Assembly: GCA_902826685.1 (NCBI GenBank)
Contig: CADEFT010000032.1
Location: 1-64,000, forward strand
Origin: an uncultured Acidobacteriota bacterium
Lineage (GTDB): Bacteria > Acidobacteriota > Terriglobia > Bryobacterales > Bryobacteraceae
Direction of reading: 5' to 3'
Length of the DNA: 64,000 nucleotides
This document shows positions 35,130 through 44,187 of this stretch, one piece after another. Positions within the stretch are counted from its first letter, which is position 1; every line of letters starts with the position of its first letter. Below the pieces are notes generated by a model. It saw nothing but the letters and a program-made list of their open reading frames with translations, was not told the origin of the DNA and searched no databases. The translations under genes and the position numbers were made by a program.

Positions 35130-36581
35130 ATGGCCTACAATGATTTGCGCGAATTCATCCAGGCGCTGGAAAAAGCGGGCGAATTGAAGCGGATTCCTTT
35201 CGAAGTGGACCCGCGCCTGGAGATCACCGAGTTCGCCGACCGGTCCGTCAAAGGCGGCGGGCCGGCGCTGCTGTTCGAGAAACCCAAGGGCTCAAACGTC
35301 CCGGTGCTCATCAACGCCTTCGCCAGCATGAAGCGCATGCAGATCGCCCTCGAGGTGGATTCGGTGGAGGAAGTGGCCGCGCGCATCGTCGAGTTTCTCG
35401 AAACACGCATGCCCGAAGGCATTCTCGGCAAGCTCAAAATGCTGCCCAAGCTCGCCGAGGTCGGCGCCTTCTTTCCCAAAACCGTTTCCACCGGCCCCTG
35501 CAAGGAGGTCATCCGCAAGACCGGCTTCTCTCTGGCCGAATTTCCCGTGCTGCACTGCTGGCCGCAGGATGCGGGCCCCTTCATCACGCTGCCCATGGTG
35601 TTTTCCCACAACCCGGAAAACGGCAAACGCAACTGCGGCATGTATCGCATGCAGGTTTACGACGAGCGCACCACCGGCATGCATTGGCAGACGCACAAGC
35701 AGGGAGCCGAACACTACCGGCGCCTGCTGCGCGAAGGCAAGCAGACGCGCATGCCCGTTTCGGCCGCCATCGGTTGCGACCCCGCGTCGATGTACTCGGC
35801 CATTCTTCCCTTGCCGCCCGATCTCGACGAAATGATGATCGCCGGTTTTCTGCGCACCAAGCCCGTGGAAATGGTGAAGAGCGAAACCAACGACGTTCTG
35901 GTGCCCGCCCATGCCGAGATCGTATTGGAAGGCTATGTGACGCTGGGCGAACTCCGTCGCGAAGGGCCGTTCGGCGATCACACCGGTTTCTATTCGCTCG
36001 ATGACGACTACCCGGTCTTTCACGTCGAATGCGTTACGCACCGCAAGAATCCGGTCTACGCCACCACCGTCGTCGGCCCGCCGCCCATGGAGGACTTCTA
36101 CATGGGCAAAGGCATCGAGCGGATCTTTCTGCCCCTGATGCGCCTGCAACTGCCTGAGGTGCGCGACATCGCCATGCCCGCCGAGGGCATCTTCCACAAC
36201 CTGATTCTGGTCAAGATCCGGAAGTCGTATCCGGGCCACGCCCGCAAGGTGATGCACTCCATCTGGGGCACCGGGCAGGCCATGTTCTCGAAAGTGATCG
36301 TGGTGGTGGACGACGACGTGGACGTCCAGAACTTCAGCGAAGTGGCCTGGAAGGCGCTCAACAACATCGACCCGCAGCGCGATATCGAGTTCGTCATGGG
36401 CCCCGTCGATTCGCTCGATCACGCCAGCCGCCTGGCCAACTACGGCTCCAAGATGGGCATCGACGCCACGCGCAAGTGGCCCCAGGAAGGTTTCACGCGT
36501 CCCTGGCCGGACGTCATCACCATGCCCGCGGATGTGAAAGCAAGGGTCGATGAAATGTGGCGCAAGGCGGGCCTACGTTAA
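35130..36581 (+). CDS. UbiD-family decarboxylase
   Basis: 483-residue prenylated-FMN-dependent decarboxylase. The N-terminal segment LREFIQALEKAGELKRI and FADRSVKGGGPALLFEKPKG is typical, as are GMYRMQVYDERTTGMHWQTHKQGAEHYR, AEIVLEGYVTLGELRREGPFGDHTGFY (the family Glu-Gly-Pro-Phe-Gly-Asp-His-Thr loop) and VTMHR-like THRKNPVYATTVVGPPPMEDFYMG. Glu/Arg residues of the active site sit in these blocks. Likely roles are ubiquinone or menaquinone ring decarboxylation or a related aryl/alkenyl acid; UbiX is not in the window. It is divergent from fabG. Confidence 0.93.
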   Translation: MAYNDLREFIQALEKAGELKRIPFEVDPRLEITEFADRSVKGGGPALLFEKPKGSNVPVLINAFASMKRMQIALEVDSVEEVAARIVEFLETRMPEGILGKLKMLPKLAEVGAFFPKTVSTGPCKEVIRKTGFSLAEFPVLHCWPQDAGPFITLPMVFSHNPENGKRNCGMYRMQVYDERTTGMHWQTHKQGAEHYRRLLREGKQTRMPVSAAIGCDPASMYSAILPLPPDLDEMMIAGFLRTKPVEMVKSETNDVLVPAHAEIVLEGYVTLGELRREGPFGDHTGFYSLDDDYPVFHVECVTHRKNPVYATTVVGPPPMEDFYMGKGIERIFLPLMRLQLPEVRDIAMPAEGIFHNLILVKIRKSYPGHARKVMHSIWGTGQAMFSKVIVVVDDDVDVQNFSEVAWKALNNIDPQRDIEFVMGPVDSLDHASRLANYGSKMGIDATRKWPQEGFTRPWPDVITMPADVKARVDEMWRKAGLR

Positions 36582-36652
36582 ATAGGTAAAGCTTCCTCCC
36601 GCCGGGAAACCGTTTTCCGCCCCCTCCTCGTCTCTATTAACAAGGAGACTTT

Positions 36653-38017
36653 GTGGAGAACGGCAGAAAGCGCGGCGGTTACCGGTGGTTCAAATTTGGT
36701 ATCGCCGCCGGCGGTGCCCTGGCGCTGACGCTGCTGGTGAGTTCCGTCTCCACCTATTCCTTCGTTTCCAAGCGCATCGTGATCGAGCAGACCCGCCGCG
36801 ACATCGGCAAGATCGTGGGCGAACTCGACCGTCAAATGCGGGAATCCGGCAAGGCTGAGCCAGCCCGGCTGTTGGAAGAGGCGAGGTCCCAGAACGGCGG
36901 CCGCGTCGCGTGGATCGAACTGCGCGACTTCGACGGGCAGGTTATCGCCCGTGCCGGAACGCCGGCATCCCCAACCTTTTCCACGGGTGAACTCCGCGAC
37001 CGGTTCCGCGCCCGGCAGCCGGTTTATAAGACCCGCCAACAGGAAGCGGGCGAAATCGTAGTGGAGGCGATGCCAATCCGGCTGCCGGGCAAAACTCCAG
37101 GCCTGATCGAGATCGCGCTGGGCCCGCGCGAGGCCGATGTCTCCCTGTGGCCCATCCGCCGCAATCTCATCATCAATACTTCGGCCGCGCTGGCGCTGCT
37201 CGCCGCTCTGTCGCTGATGGCGCTCCGGTTCCGTTCCTATGTCCGCGGCCGCGCTCTCGAACAGCAGCTCGAAATCGCCCGCGAAGTGCAACGCAATCTG
37301 CTGCCCGCGCCCGGCGCTTCCACCGGCAGCCTCGAAGTCGCCGCCGCCTACTCGCCCGCCTCCGACGTCAGCGGCGATTTCTATGACGTCTTACCGCTCG
37401 AAGATGGCGGCTACTCGATGGTCTTGGGCGACGTTTCCGGCAAAGGCGTGCCGGCCGCGCTGCTCATGGGAGTGATTCACGGGGCCGTCCGTTCGAGCGA
37501 CTGGACGGCTTCCAAGCGCCATCATGAAGAGGCGGCCCGGCGGCTCAACCGCCTGCTGTGTGAGCGCGCCTCGCCCGAACGTTACGCCACCATGTTCTGG
37601 GCCTACTACGATCCGCGCACCACGCTGCTGCACTTCATCAATGCGGGCCACTATGCGCCGATGCTGCTGACGGCGGAAGGCCGCCTCACGCGCCTTGAAG
37701 AGGGTGGACCGGTGCTGGGCATGCTGCCCTCGGCCCATTACCGCCAGGGTACGGCGCGGCTGCGCTCCGGCGACCTGCTGCTGCTGTTCACCGACGGAAT
37801 TCTGGAAGCCCGCAACGGCTCCGATGACGAGTTCGGTGAGGATCGCCTGGCCGAAGTCCTGCGCGCCAACTCGGGCAAACCCGCCGAAGAGATACGCCGG
37901 GTCCTGTTGGCCGAAGTGCAACGCTTCACTGGTTCGGAGGCGCTGGAGGACGATCAAACCGTGCTCATCCTGCGCCATCAGGAAGTGGCGGTGCCGTCGC
38001 TGGTGGGCGCAGCCTAG
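36653..38017 (+). CDS. RsbU/SpoIIE-type PP2C phosphatase with periplasmic sensor
   Basis: 454 residues. GTG start at 36653 with AAGGAGA well placed. One N-terminal helix (GIAAGGALALTLLVSSVSTYSF), about 130 periplasmic residues, a second helix (IINTSAALALLAALSLMAL), then a short linker (ALEQQLEIAREVQRNLLPA, RsbU signature) and the PP2C-like domain: SDVSGDFYDVLP (Asp metal ligand), VLGDVSGKGVPAALLMG, HYAPMLL and LLLFTDGILEARN. It is expected to dephosphorylate an anti-sigma antagonist and thereby control a partner-switching sigma-factor system. No RsbV/W-like gene is in the window. Confidence 0.92.
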   Translation: MENGRKRGGYRWFKFGIAAGGALALTLLVSSVSTYSFVSKRIVIEQTRRDIGKIVGELDRQMRESGKAEPARLLEEARSQNGGRVAWIELRDFDGQVIARAGTPASPTFSTGELRDRFRARQPVYKTRQQEAGEIVVEAMPIRLPGKTPGLIEIALGPREADVSLWPIRRNLIINTSAALALLAALSLMALRFRSYVRGRALEQQLEIAREVQRNLLPAPGASTGSLEVAAAYSPASDVSGDFYDVLPLEDGGYSMVLGDVSGKGVPAALLMGVIHGAVRSSDWTASKRHHEEAARRLNRLLCERASPERYATMFWAYYDPRTTLLHFINAGHYAPMLLTAEGRLTRLEEGGPVLGMLPSAHYRQGTARLRSGDLLLLFTDGILEARNGSDDEFGEDRLAEVLRANSGKPAEEIRRVLLAEVQRFTGSEALEDDQTVLILRHQEVAVPSLVGAA

Positions 38018-38241
38018 GCGTGGGCGATCAACTCACGAACTTCCGCCATGAGATCTGCTGCGCGTTCACCGGAAATGCGCCACACCTGGTTCCTACTCGA
38101 CCGCGACGAGGTGAAGCAGACCCAGGTGCCATCGGCGGAGAATGAACCCAATTGCCGTCCGGCGATGGCCTCGCGCCGTCGACCAACCCCACCTGCGGAG
38201 CCTGTTCGGTTGCCCAGTGTGCCGCCTGCCCGGTCCGCCAC
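38014..38241 (-). pseudogene. Relic of a PD40/TolB-like beta-propeller protein
   Basis: A minus-strand reading of up to 75 codons contains FSADGTWVCFTSSRSSRNQVWRISG, which matches one PD40 (WD40-like TolB) blade (SPDGKWVYFTSNRSGRNQIWRI pattern). The part before it (MADRAGGTLGNRTG) does not continue the propeller and the part after diverges. PD40 blades normally repeat in larger proteins, often at the end of regulator or kinase genes. The rest of the 290-bp gap before lipA shows nothing else, so this is probably a fragment left by deletion. Confidence 0.5.
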
Positions 38242-38292
38242 CTCTTAGGATCTGGCGCCCATCAAGATTTCAAGACTCCCCCAAGTCTCGGC

Positions 38293-38298
38293 TAAAAT
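38293..38298 (+). promoter_or_regulatory. Putative -10 element (TAAAAT) 8 bases before lipA
   Basis: TAAAAT ends 8 bases before the lipA GTG start; the gap AAGACTAC has no Shine-Dalgarno. Transcription would begin at about the start codon. Confidence 0.35.
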
Positions 38299-38306
38299 AA
38301 GACTAC

Positions 38307-39200
38307 GTGCTGGTAACCATCGACTCTCGCCCGAAGCGTCCCGATTGGCTGCGCGCTCCCGCTCCCGCCGGGGCCAACTACCACGAACTCAAACGGCTCG
38401 TCGAGCGCCTCAAGCTGCACACGGTTTGCGAGAGCGCGGCTTGTCCCAACGTCGGCGAGTGCTGGAACCACCGCACCGCCACGTTCATGATTTTGGGCAA
38501 CGTCTGCACGCGCCGGTGCGGTTTCTGCGCGGTGCAGAAAGGCGCTCCGCTGGCCGTCGATTTCGATGAGCCCGCCCGCGTGGCGGAAGCGGTCGAAGCG
38601 CTCGGACTGCGCTATGCCGTCGTTACCAGCGTGAATCGCGACGATCGCAAGGACGGCGGCGCGCTGCTGTTCGCCATGACCATCCGAGCCATTCGCGACC
38701 GCGTCCCCGGCTGCAAGGTGGAAGTCCTGGTGCCCGATTTCCAAGGCTCGCACGAAGCCATGGACATCGTCATGGACGCCGCGCCGGACGTGCTCAACCA
38801 CAACACCGAAACCGTTCCGCGTCTCTACCGCCAGGTGCGGCTCGGCGCCCGCTATGAGCGCTCGCTCGACATGCTGGCTTACGCCAAGAAACGTGGCCCT
38901 TCGGTGCCGGTCAAATCCGGGCTCATGCTCGGATTGGGAGAAACGCCGGAAGAAGTCCTGCAGGTGATGCGCGATCTGAAGGCGCACTCGGTCGATATCG
39001 TGACCTTGGGGCAATACCTGCGGCCTTCCCCCAAACATCTGCCGATTCTCCGCTACGTCTCACCGGAGGAGTTCGCGCAGTTCCGCCGCGCGGGAATGGA
39101 AATGGGTCTGGCGCACGTCGAGGCCGGCCCCCTGGTGCGCAGTTCTTACCACGCTGACTATAGTCATGCCTCGGCCGTGACGGCGCCCGCGGCGTGCTGA
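38307..39200 (+). CDS. lipA: Lipoyl synthase
   Basis: 297-residue radical SAM enzyme that inserts two sulfurs at C6 and C8 of octanoyl groups. The auxiliary cluster cysteines are in CESAACPNVGECW, and the radical SAM CxxxCxxC is CTRRCGFCAV. Other landmarks are HNTETVPRLYRQVR, KSGLMLGLGETPEEV and LRPSPKHLPILRYVSPEEF. GTG start at 38307 without Shine-Dalgarno. It overlaps the following MBL gene by 7 bp. No LipB or lipoate-dependent complex gene is nearby. Confidence 0.95.
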   Translation: MLVTIDSRPKRPDWLRAPAPAGANYHELKRLVERLKLHTVCESAACPNVGECWNHRTATFMILGNVCTRRCGFCAVQKGAPLAVDFDEPARVAEAVEALGLRYAVVTSVNRDDRKDGGALLFAMTIRAIRDRVPGCKVEVLVPDFQGSHEAMDIVMDAAPDVLNHNTETVPRLYRQVRLGARYERSLDMLAYAKKRGPSVPVKSGLMLGLGETPEEVLQVMRDLKAHSVDIVTLGQYLRPSPKHLPILRYVSPEEFAQFRRAGMEMGLAHVEAGPLVRSSYHADYSHASAVTAPAAC

Positions 39201-40144
39201 GCCTGCTTGGCGGCGGCATCTTCCGCCTGAAACTGCCGCTGCCGTTCGAACTCGCCGAAGTGAACTGCTATCTGGTGCGGCTGCGCGACGGCTGGATGCT
39301 CATCGACACCGGGCTCGATACGCCCGAATGCCACGCGGCCATCGAAACGCAAATGGCCGAGGCCGGTGTGCGGCTGAGCGAAATCCGCCTCATCCTGCTC
39401 ACGCACGCGCACCCCGATCATGTCGGCGGCGCCCGCCGCCTGCTCGCGCTCACCGGCGCCGGACTGCTGATGGAGGAAGCCGAATGGCGTCACCTCGACA
39501 TCGTTTCCCAGGGACCCGGATGGCTGCGCGAACCGCTCGCCCTCGGCGGCGTTCCGCCGGAGATGACGGCGCGCATCGAACAGTCCTTCGAGCAGATCCT
39601 GCCGCATTTCCAGAAGCTCACCCCCCAGCGCATTCTCCGCGACGGCGACCGCATTCAGACGGCCTTTGGCGATCTCGAAGTAGTCACCACTCCGGGCCAT
39701 GCCTCCGGTCACGCCAGCCTGCGAAACGAACCCAACGCCCTCCTGTTCGCCGGCGACACCGTGCTTGAAAACATCAGCCCCAACATCAGTTGGATGCCCG
39801 GGCGCGACATGCTCGGCGAATACTTCACTTCCCTCGGCCGGGTGGACGCGATGGACGTCGAGTGGATTTTGCCGGGCCACTACGCGCCTTTCCGCGGCCA
39901 TCGGGCCTGGGTCCGCCAGACGCTGGCGCATCACGAGCGCCGCTGCGCGGAGATCGTACAGGCGGTCTCGGCCGCTCCTCAAACCGCCCACCAGATCGTG
40001 GGGCGCGTTTGGCCGCGGGCGCTGGCGCCGTTCCATCACCGCTTCGCCGTGTTCGAGATTCTCGCCCACCTCGAGTATCTTCACCGCCGCGGACGCGTGC
40101 GTCCCGAGCCGGCGGCTTCCGGCGCCGCTCTGTGGCGGGTTTGA
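39194..40144 (+). CDS. Metallo-beta-lactamase-fold hydrolase
   Basis: 316 residues, a cytoplasmic zinc hydrolase. Metal-binding motif THAHPDHVGG, then TTPGHASGHASL, LFAGDTVLENI and LPGHYAPFRGH fit the MBL fold. The C-terminal part (about 245-300, QAVSAAPQTAHQIVGRVWPRA) resembles the winged-helix tail of LACTB2-like members. GTG start at 39194 overlaps the lipA stop. Its last 320 bp are antisense to the pseudouridine synthase C terminus on the other strand. Substrate unknown. Confidence 0.9.
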   Translation: MLSLLGGGIFRLKLPLPFELAEVNCYLVRLRDGWMLIDTGLDTPECHAAIETQMAEAGVRLSEIRLILLTHAHPDHVGGARRLLALTGAGLLMEEAEWRHLDIVSQGPGWLREPLALGGVPPEMTARIEQSFEQILPHFQKLTPQRILRDGDRIQTAFGDLEVVTTPGHASGHASLRNEPNALLFAGDTVLENISPNISWMPGRDMLGEYFTSLGRVDAMDVEWILPGHYAPFRGHRAWVRQTLAHHERRCAEIVQAVSAAPQTAHQIVGRVWPRALAPFHHRFAVFEILAHLEYLHRRGRVRPEPAASGAALWRV

Positions 40145-40901
40145 TCCACTCCACGCCCGCCAGCGCATTGACTTCCTCCCGTTCAAGCGGTCGGTACTTG
40201 CCGATCTCCAGCTTGCCGATCGTCACCGGACCGATCGCCGTCCGCACCAGCTTCCGCACGCGGCTGCCCACCGCTTCGATCATGCGCCGCACCTGCCGGT
40301 TGCGCCCTTCGGTGAGCACCAGTTCCAGCACCGTCTTGCCCTCGTCCTGCCGTACCTGCCGGACTTCAGCGGGTCGCGTCACCCCGTCTTCCAACTCCAC
40401 GCCCTGGCGCAGCCGCTCCATCTGTTCCTCGCTCAACCGGCCCGACGCTTTCACCAGGTAGGTCTTCGAAACTTTGTGATCGGGATTCATCACCCGCTCG
40501 GCGAACTGTGTATCGTTGGTCAAAATCAGCAGTCCGCTGGTGTCGAGATCCAGCCGGCCCACCGGCACCATATACTCGGGCAGGCCTTGTATCAGGTCGT
40601 AGACCGTGGGCCTGCCATCCGGGTCCTTGTAGGTAGTCAAATAACCCTTAGGCTTGTACAGCAGGACGTACTTCTTCGGAGCGCCTTCAATCGGCTTGCC
40701 GTCGAGCGAAACCACGTCGCGATCGAGATCGATCCACTGTTCCGCCGACTGCGCCTGCTTCCCGTTCACCTCAATGCGCCCGGCGGCGATCCACTCGCGC
40801 GTTTCGGTTCGCGAACCGATTCCGGCCTTCGATAAAACGCGGTCGAGCGTCTTTAGCGGACGCTTGCCCGGATTGTGTTTGTTCCGCAACGCCATCGTCA
40901 T
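39825..40901 (-). CDS. RluB/RsuA-type pseudouridine synthase with basic C-terminal tail
   Basis: 358 residues. An N-terminal S4 RNA-binding domain (LDRVLSKAGIGSRTETREWIAAG) precedes the pseudouridine synthase domain with catalytic Asp in GRLDLDTSGLLILTND and the family motifs KTYLVKASG and ELVLTEGRNRQVRRMIEAVG. The rRNA position is not assignable. Residues about 255-358 are a low-complexity Arg/Pro/Gly tail, which lies antisense to the MBL gene; basic tails are common in RluB homologues, so it may be real. ATG at 40901 or two codons later (40895). It is divergent from the TonB receptor, with 24 bp between starts. Confidence 0.88.
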   Translation of the reverse strand: MTMALRNKHNPGKRPLKTLDRVLSKAGIGSRTETREWIAAGRIEVNGKQAQSAEQWIDLDRDVVSLDGKPIEGAPKKYVLLYKPKGYLTTYKDPDGRPTVYDLIQGLPEYMVPVGRLDLDTSGLLILTNDTQFAERVMNPDHKVSKTYLVKASGRLSEEQMERLRQGVELEDGVTRPAEVRQVRQDEGKTVLELVLTEGRNRQVRRMIEAVGSRVRKLVRTAIGPVTIGKLEIGKYRPLEREEVNALAGVEWIKPATERRRKPPARDARVRGGEDTRGGRESRTRRSGDGTAPAPAAKRAPRSGGRFEERPRPPVRSPRSGARDAPASGGPRPDGRGKARSGPAKSTRRPSRPPGRGK

Positions 40902-40925
40902 TTGGTTGTGGTACCTAAATAGAGC

Positions 40926-43900
40926 ATGAAACTCCTACTCGCTTGCTTAGGGCTTTCTCTGTCCGGGACACTTTGGGCGCAGTTTGAGACCGGGGCCGTT
41001 TTGGGCACCATCCGCGACCGGAGCGAAGCTGTCATCGACGGCGCGCGTGTCACCCTCACCAGTCTGGACACAAACATCGCCGTGAGTAAAGAGTCCGACG
41101 GCAACGGCAGCTTTGAATTCTTCAACGTTAAGCCGGGCCGCTACAAGCTCGCCGCTCAGAAAGCGGGATTCACCACCGCCGTCGCCTCCGAATTCACGGT
41201 CAATATCAACGCCCGCCAGCGCGTGGACCTTTCGCTCGCCGTGGGCCAGGTGGCCGAATCCGTCGAAGTTACGGCGACGGTGCCGCTGGTGGAATCGGAA
41301 AGCAGCCAGCGCGGCCAGGTTGTGGAAGCGAAGAAAATCGTCGAGCTTCCACTCAACGGGCGCAATTACGCCGACCTCGCCCTGCTGTCGGCAGGTGTAC
41401 GCCGTTCTTCCTACGCCGTGGCCAATCCGCCGCGCGAAGGCTCCTTCAACGTCAACGGCCAGCGAAGCACGTTCAATAACTTCCTGCTCGACGGCGTGGA
41501 TAACAACGCCTACGGCACCTCGAACCAGGGCTTTTCCAATCAGGTGACCAACCTGCCGCCGGATGCCATCACCGAATTCCGCATCGTCACCAACAACATG
41601 TCCGCCGAGTATGGACGGACTTCCGGCGCCGCCATCAACGCGTCCATGCGCAGCGGCACGAATCAGTTTCACGGCACCGCCTGGGAGTTTCTGCGTAACA
41701 CCAGTTTGAACGCCGTCGGCTTTTTCAAGCCGCGCGACAACGTTAAGCCCACTCTGAAGCGCAATCAGTTCGGGTTCACCCTTGGCGGTCCCATCAAGCG
41801 CGACCGGCTGTTCTTCTTCAGCGATTACGAAGGGTTCCGCGAGCGCACCAGTTTCCTGGTGGCCAGCACACTGCCCACGGCGGCGCAGCGGCAGGGCATC
41901 TTTCCCACGCCCGTCACCAATCCGTTGACCGGCCAGACCTACGCCGCCAACACTCCGATTCCGCGCGGCGATATGACGCCTCTCGCCCGCTTCATTCTCG
42001 ACGGACTCCCGTTGCCGAACACCGCCGCGAGCCCCAACCAGTTCAACAACCTGCGCGCCGACCGGAACAACACCGACAAGATGGACGCCAAGATCGACGG
42101 CCAGATCGGCAGCCGGTTGACGGCCTTCGCCCGCGCCAGCCATCGCAAGACGAATATCTTCCAGGGGCCCGACATTCCGGGTCTGGCCGGCGGCGGCGGT
42201 AACGGCTTCATTCGCGTGCTGAATCAGCAACTCGCCTTTGGCGCCACGTGGATGACCACGCCCACGTCGCTGCTCGAATTCCGCATGGGCTTATCCCGTA
42301 CTCGCGCGGGCAAGGAACCGCCTTATATCGGCGGCGCCAGCATGCGCGACCTGTTCGGCATTCCCGGACTTTCCGAAGACAAGCGGCTCACCGGCGGCAT
42401 CACAGCGCAGGACGTGACGGGCTTCACGCAGTTCGGCCGCCAGGCGACCAATCCGCAATGGCAGCATCCGTTTCTCTACAACCCGCGCGTGAACTACTCG
42501 CAGGTTCTTGGCAAACACTCCTTGAAAGCAGGCTGGGAGCACCAGAGAGTTCACACCGAGATTCAGGACGTCAATCCTCTTTATGGGAACGATTTCTATC
42601 AGGGCAACTTCACCGGCAACGTGCTGGCCGATTTCATGTTCGGCATTCGCAGCCGTTACGCTCTGACGAACTTCTTCATTGCCCAATACCGCCAGGTGGG
42701 CCACATGGCCTATGTTCAGGACGATTTCAAAATCACGCCGAAGCTTACCTTGAACCTGGGCGCGCGCTATGAATATTTCACGCCGCAGTGGGAAGCGGAT
42801 AACCGGCTCACCAACTATGATCCGGTTTCGAACCGCCTGGTCGCGGCCTCCAGCGGCTCGGTGGCCAATCGCGCACAGGTCAACCCGGATCGCAATAACT
42901 TTGCGCCCCGCATCGGCTTCGCCTATGCCATGGATTCCAAAACCGCCATCCGCAGCGGCTACGGCGTCAGCTACATCCATTTCAACCGGTCCGGAGGCGG
43001 CAACGTTCTGGCCATCAACGGGCCGCAGGTGGTCAACGCCGTGGTCAATCAACGGCCGGGCGAAGCGGGATTCCGCACCTTGGATCAGGGTTATCCCGCC
43101 GGGCTCACCGATCCGGATAAGTTCAATCCGCTCGCTTCCAACATCAGTTACATGCCTCGCGATCTGCGCACCGGCTATGTGCAGAACTGGTTTCTCTCCG
43201 TGCAGCGGGAGATCTTCAAAAATACGCTGGTCGATGTCGCCTACGTCGGCAATCGCAGCAACAAGCTGATTCTGTTTGCCGACTACAATCAGGCGCGGCC
43301 GAATGCGCCAGGCGAGAATACGGCGCTGCAACTCCGCCGCCCGATCCGCGAGTTCGCCGCCATCACTCTCAGTTGCCCGTGTGGATGGGCCAACTACAAC
43401 GCCCTGCAGATGAAGTTCGAGCGCCGTTTCTCCGATGGTTTGTCTTTCCTCAATTCGTTCACCTGGTCGAAGGCGATGGATAACGTGGGCCAGGCGCTTG
43501 AGGATCAGGGCAACGGCAACCGTTCGAGCCCGCAGAATTACTACAACCTGCGCGCCGAAAAAGGACCTTCGGGCTTTGACCAGCGGCTGAACAATACCAC
43601 CAGCGTGGTGTGGGAAGTACCGTTCGGCAAGGGGCGCCGCTTCGGCTCCGGTATGGGCGCCGCCGGCGATGCCGTGCTTGGTGGATGGCAAATCAGCGCC
43701 ATCAACACCATGGCCAGCGGCGAGCCGATGAACCTGCTGTACTCTCCCACCGCCGCGTTTCAGGTCTCCGATATCGGCTCCGATTGGCGCGGCGCCATCA
43801 GCTACCGCCCGAACGTAACGGGAAATCCGCGCGATTTCGGCGGCGCTTCCGTCGATAAGACACGCTTCCTGAATCCAGCCATGGTCAGTGCGCCAACCGA

Positions 43901-44165
43901 TCCCAGCCAGCCGTTTGGCAACGCCGGCCGCAATGCCATTTATGGGCCCGGTTTCTTCCAGCTCGACACCAACGTGCAGAAGACGTTCCGTGTCACCGAG
44001 CGGTTCAGCGTTCAATTCCGGTCTGAGTTTTTCAATCTGCTGAACAAGACCAACATGCGTTCGGATTCGGCCAATCGCGTCAACCGGTCCAACGCGCTGT
44101 TCGGTTTGTTCGGAGCGACCTATCCGGCGCGCCAGGCGCAGTTTGCGCTGAAATTGATTTTTTGA
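40926..44165 (+). CDS. TonB-dependent receptor, Oar-like, with carboxypeptidase-regulatory domain
   Basis: 1,079-residue outer-membrane receptor with a signal peptide (MKLLLACLGLSLSGTLWAQ). The regulatory domain is GAVLGTIRDRSEAVIDGARV to KPGRYKLAAQKAGF. The plug follows (IVELPLNGRNYADLALLSAG, DGVDNNAYGTSNQGFSN, ITEFRIVTNNMSAEYGRTSG), then a large barrel with DNFRLTPKLTLNLGARYEYF-type strands and a terminal FALKLIF. LPLNGRNY is the classic Oar signature. It starts 24 bp from the divergent pseudouridine synthase. The downstream FAD oxidase is on the other strand, so it gives no hint of substrate. Confidence 0.93.
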   Translation: MKLLLACLGLSLSGTLWAQFETGAVLGTIRDRSEAVIDGARVTLTSLDTNIAVSKESDGNGSFEFFNVKPGRYKLAAQKAGFTTAVASEFTVNINARQRVDLSLAVGQVAESVEVTATVPLVESESSQRGQVVEAKKIVELPLNGRNYADLALLSAGVRRSSYAVANPPREGSFNVNGQRSTFNNFLLDGVDNNAYGTSNQGFSNQVTNLPPDAITEFRIVTNNMSAEYGRTSGAAINASMRSGTNQFHGTAWEFLRNTSLNAVGFFKPRDNVKPTLKRNQFGFTLGGPIKRDRLFFFSDYEGFRERTSFLVASTLPTAAQRQGIFPTPVTNPLTGQTYAANTPIPRGDMTPLARFILDGLPLPNTAASPNQFNNLRADRNNTDKMDAKIDGQIGSRLTAFARASHRKTNIFQGPDIPGLAGGGGNGFIRVLNQQLAFGATWMTTPTSLLEFRMGLSRTRAGKEPPYIGGASMRDLFGIPGLSEDKRLTGGITAQDVTGFTQFGRQATNPQWQHPFLYNPRVNYSQVLGKHSLKAGWEHQRVHTEIQDVNPLYGNDFYQGNFTGNVLADFMFGIRSRYALTNFFIAQYRQVGHMAYVQDDFKITPKLTLNLGARYEYFTPQWEADNRLTNYDPVSNRLVAASSGSVANRAQVNPDRNNFAPRIGFAYAMDSKTAIRSGYGVSYIHFNRSGGGNVLAINGPQVVNAVVNQRPGEAGFRTLDQGYPAGLTDPDKFNPLASNISYMPRDLRTGYVQNWFLSVQREIFKNTLVDVAYVGNRSNKLILFADYNQARPNAPGENTALQLRRPIREFAAITLSCPCGWANYNALQMKFERRFSDGLSFLNSFTWSKAMDNVGQALEDQGNGNRSSPQNYYNLRAEKGPSGFDQRLNNTTSVVWEVPFGKGRRFGSGMGAAGDAVLGGWQISAINTMASGEPMNLLYSPTAAFQVSDIGSDWRGAISYRPNVTGNPRDFGGASVDKTRFLNPAMVSAPTDPSQPFGNAGRNAIYGPGFFQLDTNVQKTFRVTERFSVQFRSEFFNLLNKTNMRSDSANRVNRSNALFGLFGATYPARQAQFALKLIF

Positions 44166-44187
44166 GTCGGGCCATGGCGCTCCGCCA

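Noticed and set aside
32837..35143. A 768-codon plus-strand frame over the fabG, sugar transferase and PRTase genes
   Set aside because: It crosses three recognisable minus-strand genes and has His/Gln/Arg-rich composition without any domain.
36582..36652. GGGAAACCGTTTTCC-like hairpin after the UbiD gene as a terminator
   Set aside because: The arms pair only imperfectly and no T-run follows.
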